The notes under the pieces: model-generated
Told to the model about the DNA's origin: nothing
What the model saw: only the letters and a program-made list of their open reading frames with translations
Databases searched by the model: none
Shown: positions 15,355-24,968 of the stretch, piece after piece
How the letters are laid out: each line of letters opens with the position of its first letter
Numbering within the stretch: position 1 is the first letter of the stretch
Made by a program: the position numbers and the translations under genes
DNA from: an uncultured Leucobacter sp.
GTDB lineage: Bacteria > Actinomycetota > Actinomycetes > Actinomycetales > Microbacteriaceae
Assembly: GCA_937872275.1 (NCBI GenBank)
Contig: CALMSE010000176.1
Location: forward strand, 1-30,200
Direction of reading: 5' to 3'
Length of the DNA stretch: 30,200 nucleotides

Positions 15355-16421
15355 CAGCCCCACCCCCCGCTGCGCTTGCGCGTGCGCCGCAGCAGCCAGA
15401 AGAAGAAGGGTCCGCCGACGAGCGCGGTGAGCATGCCGATCGGCAGGTCGGCGTTCGGCACGGCGGTGCGGGCGGCGAGATCCGCCACCGTCATCAGCAG
15501 GGCGCCGCCGAGCGCCGACGCGGTGACGAGGGGCAGGTGCGCGGGGCCCAGGATCATGCGCATGAGATGCGGGATCACCAGGCCGACGAAGGCGATGATG
15601 CCGGCGAAGGCCACGGCCGCGCCGGTGAGCAGGGCCACGACGAAGATCATCGCGATCCGCAGCAGCTCGACGTTGACGCCCAGATGGCGGGCATTGCGCT
15701 CGCCGAGGGAGAGCAGGTCGAGCTTGCGCGCGGCGAAGTAGGCGGCGAGCAGGCCGACCGCGATGACGGGCACGATGATGAGCACCTGGTGCCAGCGGCT
15801 GCCCGCCAGGCTGCCGAGCTGCCAGAACACGATCTGCTCGCGCGCCTGGGTATCGCCGAGGAAGGTGAGCAGGGCGATCGCGGCGCCGGCGATGGCGTTC
15901 ACGGCGATGCCGGTGAGCACGAGGGTGACGACCTCGGTCTTGCCGTCGGCGCGGCTCATGCCGTAGACGATGAGGGTCGCGACGAGGCCGGCCAGGAAGG
16001 CGAAGGCGGCGATGGTCCACTCGCCGAAGACGGTGAAGCCGAAGACGATCGCGAGGCTCGCGCCCACGGCCGCGCCCGAGGAGATGCCGATGACGCCGGG
16101 CTCGGCGAGCGGGTTGCCGAAGATCGCCTGCATGATGAGGCCGGCCACGGCGAGACCGGCGCCGACGAGCGCGGCCATCGCCACGCGGGGGAAGCGGATC
16201 GCCCACAGGGTCTGGTCGCCGGCCGGATGGGCGGGCAGGGGCAGCCAGTCGATGCCGATGCGGTGCAGCAGCGAGCCCAGCACCTCCTGCGGCGGGATGC
16301 CGAGCTGGCCGGTGCCCGCGGAGACCACGACGGCGGCGATGAGCGCCACTGCGAGGGTGGTGAACAGCCCGGCCTTGAGCGCGGCGTGGCGCGAGGCCGC
16401 TGCCGTGGTGGTGGAGTTCAT
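15354..16421 (-). CDS. hmuU: HmuU, heme ABC transporter permease
   Basis: 355 residues from the ATG at 16421. A longer frame opens 105 bp upstream, but its extra N-terminus lacks membrane character and would run into the promoter zone, so it is not used; the chosen start has only a weak ribosome site. FecCD/BtuC-type permease with about ten membrane segments and the characteristic LAEPGVIGISSGA motif. Forms the channel for heme, driven by HmuV. Transcribed divergently from hmuT, so permease and ATPase genes form one unit and the binding protein another. Confidence 0.9.
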   Translation of the reverse strand: MNSTTTAAASRHAALKAGLFTTLAVALIAAVVVSAGTGQLGIPPQEVLGSLLHRIGIDWLPLPAHPAGDQTLWAIRFPRVAMAALVGAGLAVAGLIMQAIFGNPLAEPGVIGISSGAAVGASLAIVFGFTVFGEWTIAAFAFLAGLVATLIVYGMSRADGKTEVVTLVLTGIAVNAIAGAAIALLTFLGDTQAREQIVFWQLGSLAGSRWHQVLIIVPVIAVGLLAAYFAARKLDLLSLGERNARHLGVNVELLRIAMIFVVALLTGAAVAFAGIIAFVGLVIPHLMRMILGPAHLPLVTASALGGALLMTVADLAARTAVPNADLPIGMLTALVGGPFFFWLLRRTRKRSGGWG

Positions 16422-16595
16422 GCGCGCTGGGGCTGCTTTCTGCGCCGTCGATGCGGTTCGAGGTCGTTGGCGGTCGTTCGATGACGTTCGATGCTGGAGG
16501 ATCGCTGAGGATGCCCAGCAGTCCAACCATTCATCATACCTTTGTTGGGCTAAGCTGAGTTGGGTTATTCGTCAGACGAAAGGACATCGCGGCGC

Positions 16596-17729
16596 ATGAC
16601 GAGGATACGGGGACGCGGCGCCGGGCTGCTGGCGGTCGTGGTGGCGATCGGCGTGGCGCTGACCGGCTGCGCGTCGGGCGGCGGCCACGCGGACTCCGCT
16701 CCCGCCGCGGCGATCGAGCTGCCTCCCCTCTCAGGGCTCGCGCCGCTCGACGACCCTCGAGGCTACGAGGGGCCGAGCACGGCGCTCATCGGCGGGCCGA
16801 GCATCGCGCCGCTCGCGCCCGCGCCCGAGGTCGAGCTCCCCGTCACGGTCGTGTCGAAGGATCCGGGAGGCGATCGCGAGGTCGTCGTGGACGACGCCTC
16901 GCGCGTGATCGCGCTGTCGCTGAGCGGATCGGTGGGCGAGCTCGTCTACGCGCTCGGCCTCTCCGATCTGCTCGTCGGCCGCGACGTCTCGACGAACTTC
17001 CCCGGGGCCGAGGACCTGCCGGTGGTCACCCGCGACGGCCACTCCTTCGACGCGGAGGGGGCGCTGGCGCTCAATCCGACGCTCGTCATCACCGACGGCA
17101 GCATCGGCCCGACCGACGTCGTGCTGCAGCTCGCCGACGCCGGGGTCGCCGTCGTCACGGTGGATCGCGCGATCGACGCCGAGTCGAGCTACGCGACCAT
17201 GCAGCAGGTCGCCGATGCGCTCGGCGTGGGCGAGGCCGCGCCCGCGCTCGTCGACACCCTGCGCCAGGCCATCGTCGACAAGGAGGCGGAGGTCGCCGAG
17301 CTTCTGCCCGAGGAGGCGAAGCGGCCCCGCGTCGCCTTCCTCTACGTGCGCGGCACCGCGGGGGTCTTCTACCTCTTCGGCGAGGGCAGCGGCGTCGACA
17401 GCCTGATCCGCTCGATCGGCGCGGTGGACGTCGCCGCCGAGATCGGCTGGGTCGGGGAGAAGCCGATGACCGAGGAAGCGCTCGTGGCGATGAACCCCGA
17501 CATCATCCTCGTCATGACCAAGGGGCTCGAGAGCGCCGGCGGCGTCGACGGCCTGCTGGCGGCGCGTCCGAGCATCGCACTCACGACCGCGGGTCAGCAC
17601 CGGCGCATCATCGACGTCGACGACTCCGTGCTCTTCGCGGGCGGCACCCGCATCCCCGACGTCATCGACGGCCTCGCCCGGGCGATCTACGCTCCCGATT
17701 CGCTGTCGTCGGAGTCGCCGTCCGCGTGA
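16596..17729 (+). CDS. hmuT: HmuT, heme-binding lipoprotein of the ABC transporter
   Basis: 377 residues. The ATG at 16596 is chosen over an upstream frame opening at 16560 because AAAGGA precedes it and it starts a short lipoprotein signal ending in LTGC, C25. The rest is a class III periplasmic-binding fold of the FecB/HmuT type. H149 in RDGHSFDAEG and Y259 in GVFYLFGEG are in the places where HmuT proteins have heme-ligating His and Tyr; this alignment is by eye. It would accept heme from HtaA proteins and deliver it to HmuUV. Divergent from hmuUV with ~170 bp between start codons. Confidence 0.9.
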   Translation: MTRIRGRGAGLLAVVVAIGVALTGCASGGGHADSAPAAAIELPPLSGLAPLDDPRGYEGPSTALIGGPSIAPLAPAPEVELPVTVVSKDPGGDREVVVDDASRVIALSLSGSVGELVYALGLSDLLVGRDVSTNFPGAEDLPVVTRDGHSFDAEGALALNPTLVITDGSIGPTDVVLQLADAGVAVVTVDRAIDAESSYATMQQVADALGVGEAAPALVDTLRQAIVDKEAEVAELLPEEAKRPRVAFLYVRGTAGVFYLFGEGSGVDSLIRSIGAVDVAAEIGWVGEKPMTEEALVAMNPDIILVMTKGLESAGGVDGLLAARPSIALTTAGQHRRIIDVDDSVLFAGGTRIPDVIDGLARAIYAPDSLSSESPSA

Positions 17730-17737
17730 GCGCCCGG

Positions 17738-17763
17738 GGCGGATCGCGGATCGCGGATCCGCC
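17738..17763 (+). terminator. Possible terminator after hmuT, built from three GCGGATC repeats
   Basis: GGCGGATC (17738-17745) pairs with GATCCGCC (17756-17763). The region contains three exact tandem copies of GCGGATC (17739-17759). Stem of only 8 bp, so confidence is modest. Confidence 0.4.
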
Positions 17764-17849
17764 TGCCGAACGCACAGCGGGGCGCGTGTAGTCTGTGGGA
17801 AGTCCGCTCCAGGGGTAGGGGCGGCGGTGTCTGGAAGGCGGAGGTGCGC

Positions 17850-18488
17850 ATGGCGCGAGAGCAGGGGGAACGACGCTCCGCGACCGACCTGCCCCGTGAT
17901 CGCTTCGATGTGCCCCGCCAGTCCGGGCGGGTGGGCGTCCACCGCATCGCCGGGCGCGTGCGACGCGGCTGGCGCTACGTGCTCGCCGGCGCCATCGCGA
18001 CCGCCGTGCTGCTCGCCGGCGGCATCGTCTGGGCCAACTCCGTCGGTGGCGGCACGAACGAGCCGGTCGCCCAGGGTCCGGCCCAGCCCCAGGACTCGCG
18101 GGTGACCCCCGAGCTCGACCCCTCGGCGTCGGTCGCGGTGCTCAACGGCACCCCGACCCCGAACCTCGCGGCCGGCGTCGATCAGGTGATCACGCAGAAC
18201 GGCTGGGGCGCGATCGCCTTCTCCGACGACGCGGCCTCGCGCGACGTGCAGATCTCGGCCGTGTTCTACGCCGTGCCGGAGGACGAGGCCGCTGCGGCGG
18301 GGCTCGCAGCGCAGCTCGGCGGCGTGTCGACCTATCAGAGCGACGGCTACGGGGAGTACGGCGTGCGCCTCGTGGTGCTGCTCGGCGCCGACTACGGCGG
18401 CCCCGGCAAGGATGAGGCCGCGGCGATCACCGCGGCGCTCGCCGGCTCCCCCGAGACCGCCGGGGAGTCCGAGGCTTCGACGGAGTAG
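17850..18488 (+). CDS. Membrane protein with LytR_C (LytR/CpsA/Psr C-terminal-like) domain
   Basis: 212 residues. ATG at 17850 chosen because GGAGG lies 5 nt upstream; a GTG 6 nt earlier would overlap that site. A basic cytoplasmic N-terminus is followed by one membrane helix (about 43-64), a Pro/Gln-rich linker and a LytR_C-type domain (about 95-180, starting VAVLNGT). It lacks the LytR/CpsA/Psr catalytic domain, so it is a stand-alone LytR_C protein. Such genes commonly sit near groEL in related actinobacteria, but their role is not established; involvement with cell envelope polymers is inferred from the domain name only. Confidence 0.82.
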   Translation: MAREQGERRSATDLPRDRFDVPRQSGRVGVHRIAGRVRRGWRYVLAGAIATAVLLAGGIVWANSVGGGTNEPVAQGPAQPQDSRVTPELDPSASVAVLNGTPTPNLAAGVDQVITQNGWGAIAFSDDAASRDVQISAVFYAVPEDEAAAAGLAAQLGGVSTYQSDGYGEYGVRLVVLLGADYGGPGKDEAAAITAALAGSPETAGESEASTE

Positions 18489-18687
18489 ACGCCCCCGCCG
18501 TCTCGCGGCGCCGAGGCCCGCGCCGCCGCGAGGCGAGCGCCGCCTCCCCGGGGGCGGGATCCGCCGACCTCCGTTCGTCGACCCCGTTCGTCCATCCCCG
18601 TTCGCGCTCCCGCTTCGCCTTCCCGCTTCGCGACCGCGGTTTCGCGGTCCCTGTTCGCCGCAAGCGAGCACCGGCGCGACGACCCGG

Positions 18688-18714
18688 CTTGCACTCTCCA
18701 GTGGCGAGTGCCAA
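18688..18714 (+). promoter_or_regulatory. CIRCE element 1 (HrcA operator)
   Basis: TTGCACTC, 9 bp, GAGTGCCAA: matches the TTAGCACTC-N9-GAGTGCTAA consensus with perfect GCACTC/GAGTGC cores. HrcA bound here would repress groEL until heat stress. Confidence 0.85.
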
Positions 18715-18721
18715 AATTGAG

Positions 18722-20426
<1,705 letters not shown>

Positions 20427-20438
20427 GTCCTTCCTCCA

Positions 20439-20478
20439 CGAAAGCGGGGTCGCACCTTCGGGTGCGGCCCCGCTTTCG
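20439..20478. terminator. Strong hairpin between groEL and the amine oxidase gene
   Basis: Eighteen-bp arms 20439-20456 and 20461-20478 with one G-T wobble and a TTCG tetraloop, followed by TTTG. It lies between convergent genes and probably serves both. Confidence 0.85.
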
Positions 20479-20491
20479 TTTGCGCGGTCCG

Positions 20492-21871
20492 TTATATCGA
20501 GAGTCCGCGCGCCGCGGCCTCGCCAGCCCGGATACCGCCCTCCATGTACCCGCTCCACTGCGGGGAGGCCTCGGTTCCGGCGAAGTGGATGCGCCCGATG
20601 CTCTCTCGCAGGGCTGCGCCGCGTTCACTCAGCACTCCGGGAGGCATGAACGTCACCGGGCCGCCCCCGGTCCATTCCTCGGTGCCCCAATCCGTCTCAT
20701 GGTAGTACTCGGGCGTTGCGGCCTCCGGCCCGAAGAGGCGCTCCAAGACCCCGAGCAGACGGGTGCGACGTTCGTGCTCGGGGCGGCTGAACCACTCGTC
20801 GTAGGCAGCCCCGCCGATGAAGCCGATCAGCGCGGCCAGCGAATCCTGCGGCTTGGTCCCATCGAAGACGAACGCCCCCGTCTCGTCGCAATCGGTGATC
20901 GCGCCCGAGTATCCGTTGCGCAGCCAGAAGGCCTCGCGGTACCTCACCTGTACCTTGACCATTCGCCCGAGGGGGGCGCGCTTGTTCAGCTCGCGCCGAT
21001 CCAACGGCAGTGGCGGCTCGAAATGGATCCCCTGCACCGCGGCCGGTGGAGCCGCGATGATCACGTGCTCGGCCCGGAATGACCGATCCCCGCTGGTCAC
21101 GGTCACCCCGAGGTCGTCCACGCGGATGCCGTCGACCGGAGCGCTGAGTCGAACCCGTGGAGACAGCTGCTCGGCGATGCGCCGGGAGATCTGGTCGGCG
21201 CCGCCGATCCACCACGCGTTCTGGGCTCCGCCGCGCGTGGCGAGCAGCATACCGAGGCCCTCGCATTGGGCGATGTAGTACACCCAGTACAGAAGCGAGA
21301 CCTCCGAGCTGTCGGCTCCGAGTACCGCGTTCACCGCGAACCTCTGCAGTGCCCGGGCAGATGGATGGGCCGACCGGCCCTCCAACCAGGAGTGAACCGT
21401 CATGGCGTCGAGCTCGGCGGCTCTCGGATGCTCCCAGGGCGCGGCGAGGTCGATCTCCCGGCCGAGCGTCTCCAGCTCTTCAGCGAGTGCGCGGTAGTCG
21501 GTGGCGAACTCCGTGTCGTCGGGGAGCTCTTCCTCCGGAATCTCCACCACCTCGCCGCCGATGAGGAAGATGCCGGAGCCCGGCTTCACTGCGGGGGTCA
21601 TCTCGAGTCCGAGTTCCCGTCCCAAGGCGATGAGTCGATGATGGGTCTCGCCGATGAACATGCCTCCGTAGTCGATCGGGCCTCCGGGGGCGTCTGCGGT
21701 CCAGGTGCGGCCACCGACTCGCTCTCTCGCCTCGAGCACCAGGACCCGTTTCCCTTGCCGCTGCAGGCTCCATGCAGCGGACATGCCCGAAATGCCCGCA
21801 CCGACGATCACGATGTCGGCGCTCTCGCTGAAGGGCTGGGGATCGTTCGAAGAAGTTGTTGCGGGGGTCAC
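20492..21871 (-). CDS. Flavin amine oxidase (monoamine/putrescine oxidase-like)
   Basis: 459 residues, GTG start with AGGAAGG upstream. N-terminal FAD domain VGAGISG (23-29), E48 and GGRT (53-56); C-terminal FAD-contact motif FAGTEASPQWSGYMEG (430-445), nearly the same as in monoamine oxidases. In mammalian MAO a Cys in the GGCY motif carries covalent FAD; here the matching stretch is GGGPVTFMPPG, with Gly in place of Cys, so FAD should be non-covalent as in bacterial putrescine oxidases. It oxidises a primary amine to an aldehyde with release of ammonia and H2O2. Clustered with an SDR, an APC permease and an Lrp-type regulator, suggesting uptake and use of an amine. Exact substrate unknown. 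Confidence 0.92.
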   Translation of the reverse strand: MTPATTSSNDPQPFSESADIVIVGAGISGMSAAWSLQRQGKRVLVLEARERVGGRTWTADAPGGPIDYGGMFIGETHHRLIALGRELGLEMTPAVKPGSGIFLIGGEVVEIPEEELPDDTEFATDYRALAEELETLGREIDLAAPWEHPRAAELDAMTVHSWLEGRSAHPSARALQRFAVNAVLGADSSEVSLLYWVYYIAQCEGLGMLLATRGGAQNAWWIGGADQISRRIAEQLSPRVRLSAPVDGIRVDDLGVTVTSGDRSFRAEHVIIAAPPAAVQGIHFEPPLPLDRRELNKRAPLGRMVKVQVRYREAFWLRNGYSGAITDCDETGAFVFDGTKPQDSLAALIGFIGGAAYDEWFSRPEHERRTRLLGVLERLFGPEAATPEYYHETDWGTEEWTGGGPVTFMPPGVLSERGAALRESIGRIHFAGTEASPQWSGYMEGGIRAGEAAARGLSI

Positions 21872-21934
21872 TGCCGTGTCCTTCCTGTTGGTCTGAGTCG
21901 TGCGGAAAAGGGGCGAATCCTCGTGGCGCCGAGA

Positions 21935-22693
21935 TCAGAGATCCCGAGTGAGCACGGATTGGCCGCCGTCGATGACGAGGCACTCCCCGGTGATGAACGT
22001 CGACTGTTCGGAGCAGAGGAAGAAGATCGCGTCGGCGATCTCTTCGGGGCGGGCGAATCGGCGCAGGATGTTGACGGAGACATCGTTGGGAGAGACTCCG
22101 GCCGCCTTCGCGTGCGGGCGGCTCATGTCGGTGTTCACCCAGCCCGGGAGGACCGCGTTCACCCGCACCCCGTAGAGCTCTCCGAGGTCGACGGCCGCGA
22201 ATCTCGTGAATGCGGCGATCGCCGCCTTGGTCACCCCGTAGGGAGCGGTGTCGCGTTCGGCGACGATCGCGTTGACCGACGAGACGTTCACGATGCTGCC
22301 GCCGGTGCACTGCAGATGCGGCGCGGCCGCGGTCGTGGTGGCGATCGGACCGAGCAGATTGACGTCGATGGTGCGGCGCCAGGTCTCGTCGCTGATCTCC
22401 GGAACCGCCTGGGGCTCGGGCAGGACGCCGTGGCAGTTGACCAGTGCATCGATGCGGCCGGTGAGATCGATCACCGCTCGTACCGCTGCTCGTGCCTCTT
22501 CGGGCCGGGACAGGTCGGCGGAGACGCCGGCCGCGCGATCGCCCAGGCGCTGGGCGGCCTCGCCGACCGCCTCCTCGTTCGAGGCGCAGATCACGACACG
22601 GTATCCGCCGGAGAGGAAGCGTTCTGCCGTGGCGAATCCGATGCCGCGCGAGCCCCCGGTGATGAGCGCGACCCTGGGGTCCGACGCGGTCAA
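21935..22693 (-). CDS. Short-chain dehydrogenase/reductase of the amine cluster
   Basis: 252 residues. The start is TTG at 22693, overlapping the permease stop (TTGA), so it is likely translated by coupling. Cofactor motif TGGSRGIG (12-19), catalytic S139, Y152 and K156. The usual NNAG is NCHG (86-89). It could reduce or oxidise the carbonyl product of the amine oxidase, or a keto/hydroxy acid; that is inference from position. 63 bp separate it from the amine oxidase start, so all three minus-strand genes probably share a transcript. Confidence 0.88.
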   Translation of the reverse strand: MTASDPRVALITGGSRGIGFATAERFLSGGYRVVICASNEEAVGEAAQRLGDRAAGVSADLSRPEEARAAVRAVIDLTGRIDALVNCHGVLPEPQAVPEISDETWRRTIDVNLLGPIATTTAAAPHLQCTGGSIVNVSSVNAIVAERDTAPYGVTKAAIAAFTRFAAVDLGELYGVRVNAVLPGWVNTDMSRPHAKAAGVSPNDVSVNILRRFARPEEIADAIFFLCSEQSTFITGECLVIDGGQSVLTRDL

Positions 22694-24183
22694 TTCACCG
22701 GCTCCCGTGCCGTGACCTCTTGGACGAGTGCCCGATACCGCTCACCGTGTCGGCGGCGGACGATCAGGGCGAGTGCGACTCCGACGAGGTAGGAGAGCAC
22801 GAGAGACGGCCCCAGAATCCATGCGGCGGTGATGCTTCCGACCAGCGAGGAGAAGTTGGCGAGCACGATCACGGCGATGGCGACGAAGGCCGCGGTGGCC
22901 GCGAGCGGTGCGACGACGGTGACCCAGGGGGAGGCGTCGATGCGATGCCGCCTGAAGGAGACGATGGTGGCGAAGCTGGTGAGGCCCATGAGCGCGACGA
23001 GCCCCAGGCTCGCCGTGCCCGAGAGCCAGGTGTAGACCTCCCCGACCGGGTCGAGGCCGAGCGGTACGAACACCAGGATGACGACGACGGAGAGCGCTGA
23101 AAGGAACAGCGAGGCGGCGGAGGGGGACCGGTGCTTCTCGCTCACGCGTCCCAGGAATGCGGGAAGGAGCTGGAACCCGGAGAGGGTGAAGAGATAGCGG
23201 GTGCCGACATTGTGGAATGCGAGAGCGCAGGCGAGGATGCTCGTGACGACGAGTGTCTGCATGAGTGTGAGGAACCAGGGAGCGATGAAAGACACCGCGA
23301 GGTTCAGCACCATGTTGTCGGGATCCTCATCGGCGAGGCTGACCGCGTTGTCGACGCCGACGCCGATCGCGGTGCACCAGGCGGAGAAGGCGTAGAACAC
23401 GCCGATGGAGATCACTGCGATATAGGTGGCTCGGGGCACCGTTCGCTCCGGGTCGCGCGCCTCGTTGCGGAAGACGGCGGTCGCTTCGAAGCCGATGAAG
23501 CCGAGAATGGCGAAGAGCAGTCCGAGCGGGGCGCCGTCGGTGAACAGCCCGGTGGGATTGAACGGCGCCGCGCTCAAGCCGGATTCGCCGCCTTGGATGA
23601 GGATCGCGACGTTGAGGATCAGCACCACCAGCGCCTCCGCGATGAGGGCGACTGCGAGCACCTTCGCGCTGAGCTCGATGTCTCGGTAGCCCAGGAACGC
23701 GACGAAGAGCCAGGCCAGCAATGACCAGAGCCACCAGGGGGTGTCGATGCCGAAGAAGATGCCGAGGGCGTTCGACGTCTGCGCGCCGAGGAGCGTGTAG
23801 ACGCCGACGAGGAGGATGAAATAGGAGAACAGGGAGAGCGTCGCGGCTCCGACTCCGGGGATGCGGCCCAAGCCCACGGCGATGTACGAGTAGAAGGCGC
23901 CGGCGTTGGGAACCCGAAGGCTCATCCGGGTGAAGCCCACCGCGAACAGTGCGAGGATGACGGCTGCGGCGATGAAGTAGAGCGGCGCCGTGGCGCTCTG
24001 GCTCGTCGAGAACACGATGGGGGTCACGGCCGCGGCGACCGTCAGGGGTGCGGCCGCGGCAACCACCATGAAGACGATCGATCCGACACCGAGGCCTCGC
24101 GCGAGCGTCGCCTCGGGTCGGCCATGCGGGCCTCCGTCGATCGGGGTGAAGGATTCAGTCGTTGGTATCTGATTCGTGGGCAT
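22690..24183 (-). CDS. APC-superfamily amino acid/amine permease
   Basis: 497 residues from the ATG at 24183, which has GGGAGGTG upstream; an upstream frame opening at 24261 adds a charged 26-residue leader and is not preferred. About twelve membrane segments, beginning with the APC hallmark GLGVGSIVFMVVAAAAPLT (about 29-47) and followed by NAGAFYSYIAVGLGR. A helix-6 region GFIGFEATAVFRNEARDP resembles amino acid permeases of the APC family. It probably imports the amine or amino acid oxidised by the cluster. First gene of the minus-strand operon, divergent from an Lrp-type regulator. Confidence 0.9.
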   Translation of the reverse strand: MPTNQIPTTESFTPIDGGPHGRPEATLARGLGVGSIVFMVVAAAAPLTVAAAVTPIVFSTSQSATAPLYFIAAAVILALFAVGFTRMSLRVPNAGAFYSYIAVGLGRIPGVGAATLSLFSYFILLVGVYTLLGAQTSNALGIFFGIDTPWWLWSLLAWLFVAFLGYRDIELSAKVLAVALIAEALVVLILNVAILIQGGESGLSAAPFNPTGLFTDGAPLGLLFAILGFIGFEATAVFRNEARDPERTVPRATYIAVISIGVFYAFSAWCTAIGVGVDNAVSLADEDPDNMVLNLAVSFIAPWFLTLMQTLVVTSILACALAFHNVGTRYLFTLSGFQLLPAFLGRVSEKHRSPSAASLFLSALSVVVILVFVPLGLDPVGEVYTWLSGTASLGLVALMGLTSFATIVSFRRHRIDASPWVTVVAPLAATAAFVAIAVIVLANFSSLVGSITAAWILGPSLVLSYLVGVALALIVRRRHGERYRALVQEVTAREPVN

Positions 24184-24309
24184 GGCCTGCACGCACCTCC
24201 CGCTTTCTGCGTCGTTTCGTCGTCGATACGGCTGAGAACTCCCCTCGGGCCGATCGGTCACCGTGGCGGAGCCTGTCGTGCAGTCAAGCCGAAGGGAGAA
24301 GGGGGAGGG

Positions 24310-24360
24310 AAAGATTTGAAACTATATTTTGAATTGGCAGGCAAATTAAAATTTAATGCA
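24310..24360. promoter_or_regulatory. AT-rich operator/promoter island between permease and Lrp gene
   Basis: A sharply AT-rich ~50 bp in very GC-rich DNA. It contains the direct repeat TTTGAA (24315-24320, 24328-24333), TATATT (24323-24328), and the palindrome ATTAAA-A-TTTAAT (24345-24357). Lrp/AsnC proteins favour such AT-rich imperfect palindromes. Probably the joint promoter and operator of the divergent genes. Confidence 0.55.
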
Positions 24361-24423
24361 GCAATCATCAGCCTGCCGGCTCTGTATGAGACATTCGGTA
24401 GCAGATGTCATCGAGGAGGATCC

Positions 24424-24948
24424 ATGGCGACCCCGCGCAAGACCTATCTCCCCCGCGAGCGCGAACTCGACGATCTCGATGAACGGATTCTCTGGGAGCT
24501 CGTCGCCGACGGTCGCATCTCCAACCGCCAGCTCGCCGAGAAGCTCGGAGTCTCCCCGTCGACGACCCTGCTGAGAACCAACGCACTGCGGGAACGCGGG
24601 GTGCTGCGCTCATTCCATGCCCAGGTCGACTATGCGGCGCTCGGCCTTCCGCTGCAGGCGCTGGTGTTCGTCCGTCTTCGCACACACGCCAATATGGACC
24701 TCCGGGCGTATGCGCAGCGCGTGGTCCGTCTGGCCCCCGTGGTGAACGTCTTCTTCATGGGCGGAGCCGACGACTTCGTCATCCACGTCGTGTGCGCGAA
24801 CAGCGACCATCTGCGCGACTTCGTCTCGACCAGTCTGAGCAAGAACGACGCGGTCATGTCCACGCAGACCCATGTGCTCTTCGACCACCTGTACGGGGCC
24901 CAGAACCTCGACGATCTGCAGGGGTGGGACGCGGTCCGCAGTCTCTGA
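24424..24948 (+). CDS. Lrp/AsnC-family transcriptional regulator
   Basis: 174 residues. ATG at 24424 chosen because GAGGAGG lies just upstream and the family's N-terminus begins there. Residues about 17-65 form the AsnC helix-turn-helix (LDDLDERILWELVADGRI, then SNRQLAEKLGVSPSTTLLR). The rest is the RAM/AsnC effector domain with the GGADDFVIHV segment typical for ligand binding and oligomer formation. Likely controls the divergent permease-SDR-amine oxidase operon in response to an amino acid or amine. Confidence 0.92.
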   Translation: MATPRKTYLPRERELDDLDERILWELVADGRISNRQLAEKLGVSPSTTLLRTNALRERGVLRSFHAQVDYAALGLPLQALVFVRLRTHANMDLRAYAQRVVRLAPVVNVFFMGGADDFVIHVVCANSDHLRDFVSTSLSKNDAVMSTQTHVLFDHLYGAQNLDDLQGWDAVRSL

Positions 24949-24968
24949 TCCGCCTCGCCGCGCGCCCC

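Noticed and set aside
16422..16526. Longer N-terminus for HmuU
   Set aside because: The extra residues are polar and basic without a membrane segment or a signal; the internal ATG fits the family start.
16536..16575. Possible DtxR-like site between hmuU and hmuT (ATACCTTTGTTGGGCTAAG)
   Set aside because: Half-sites do not form a TTAGG/CCTAA dyad; too degenerate to call.
24184..24261. Longer N-terminus for the APC permease
   Set aside because: A better ribosome site (GGGAGGTG) supports the ATG at 24183.
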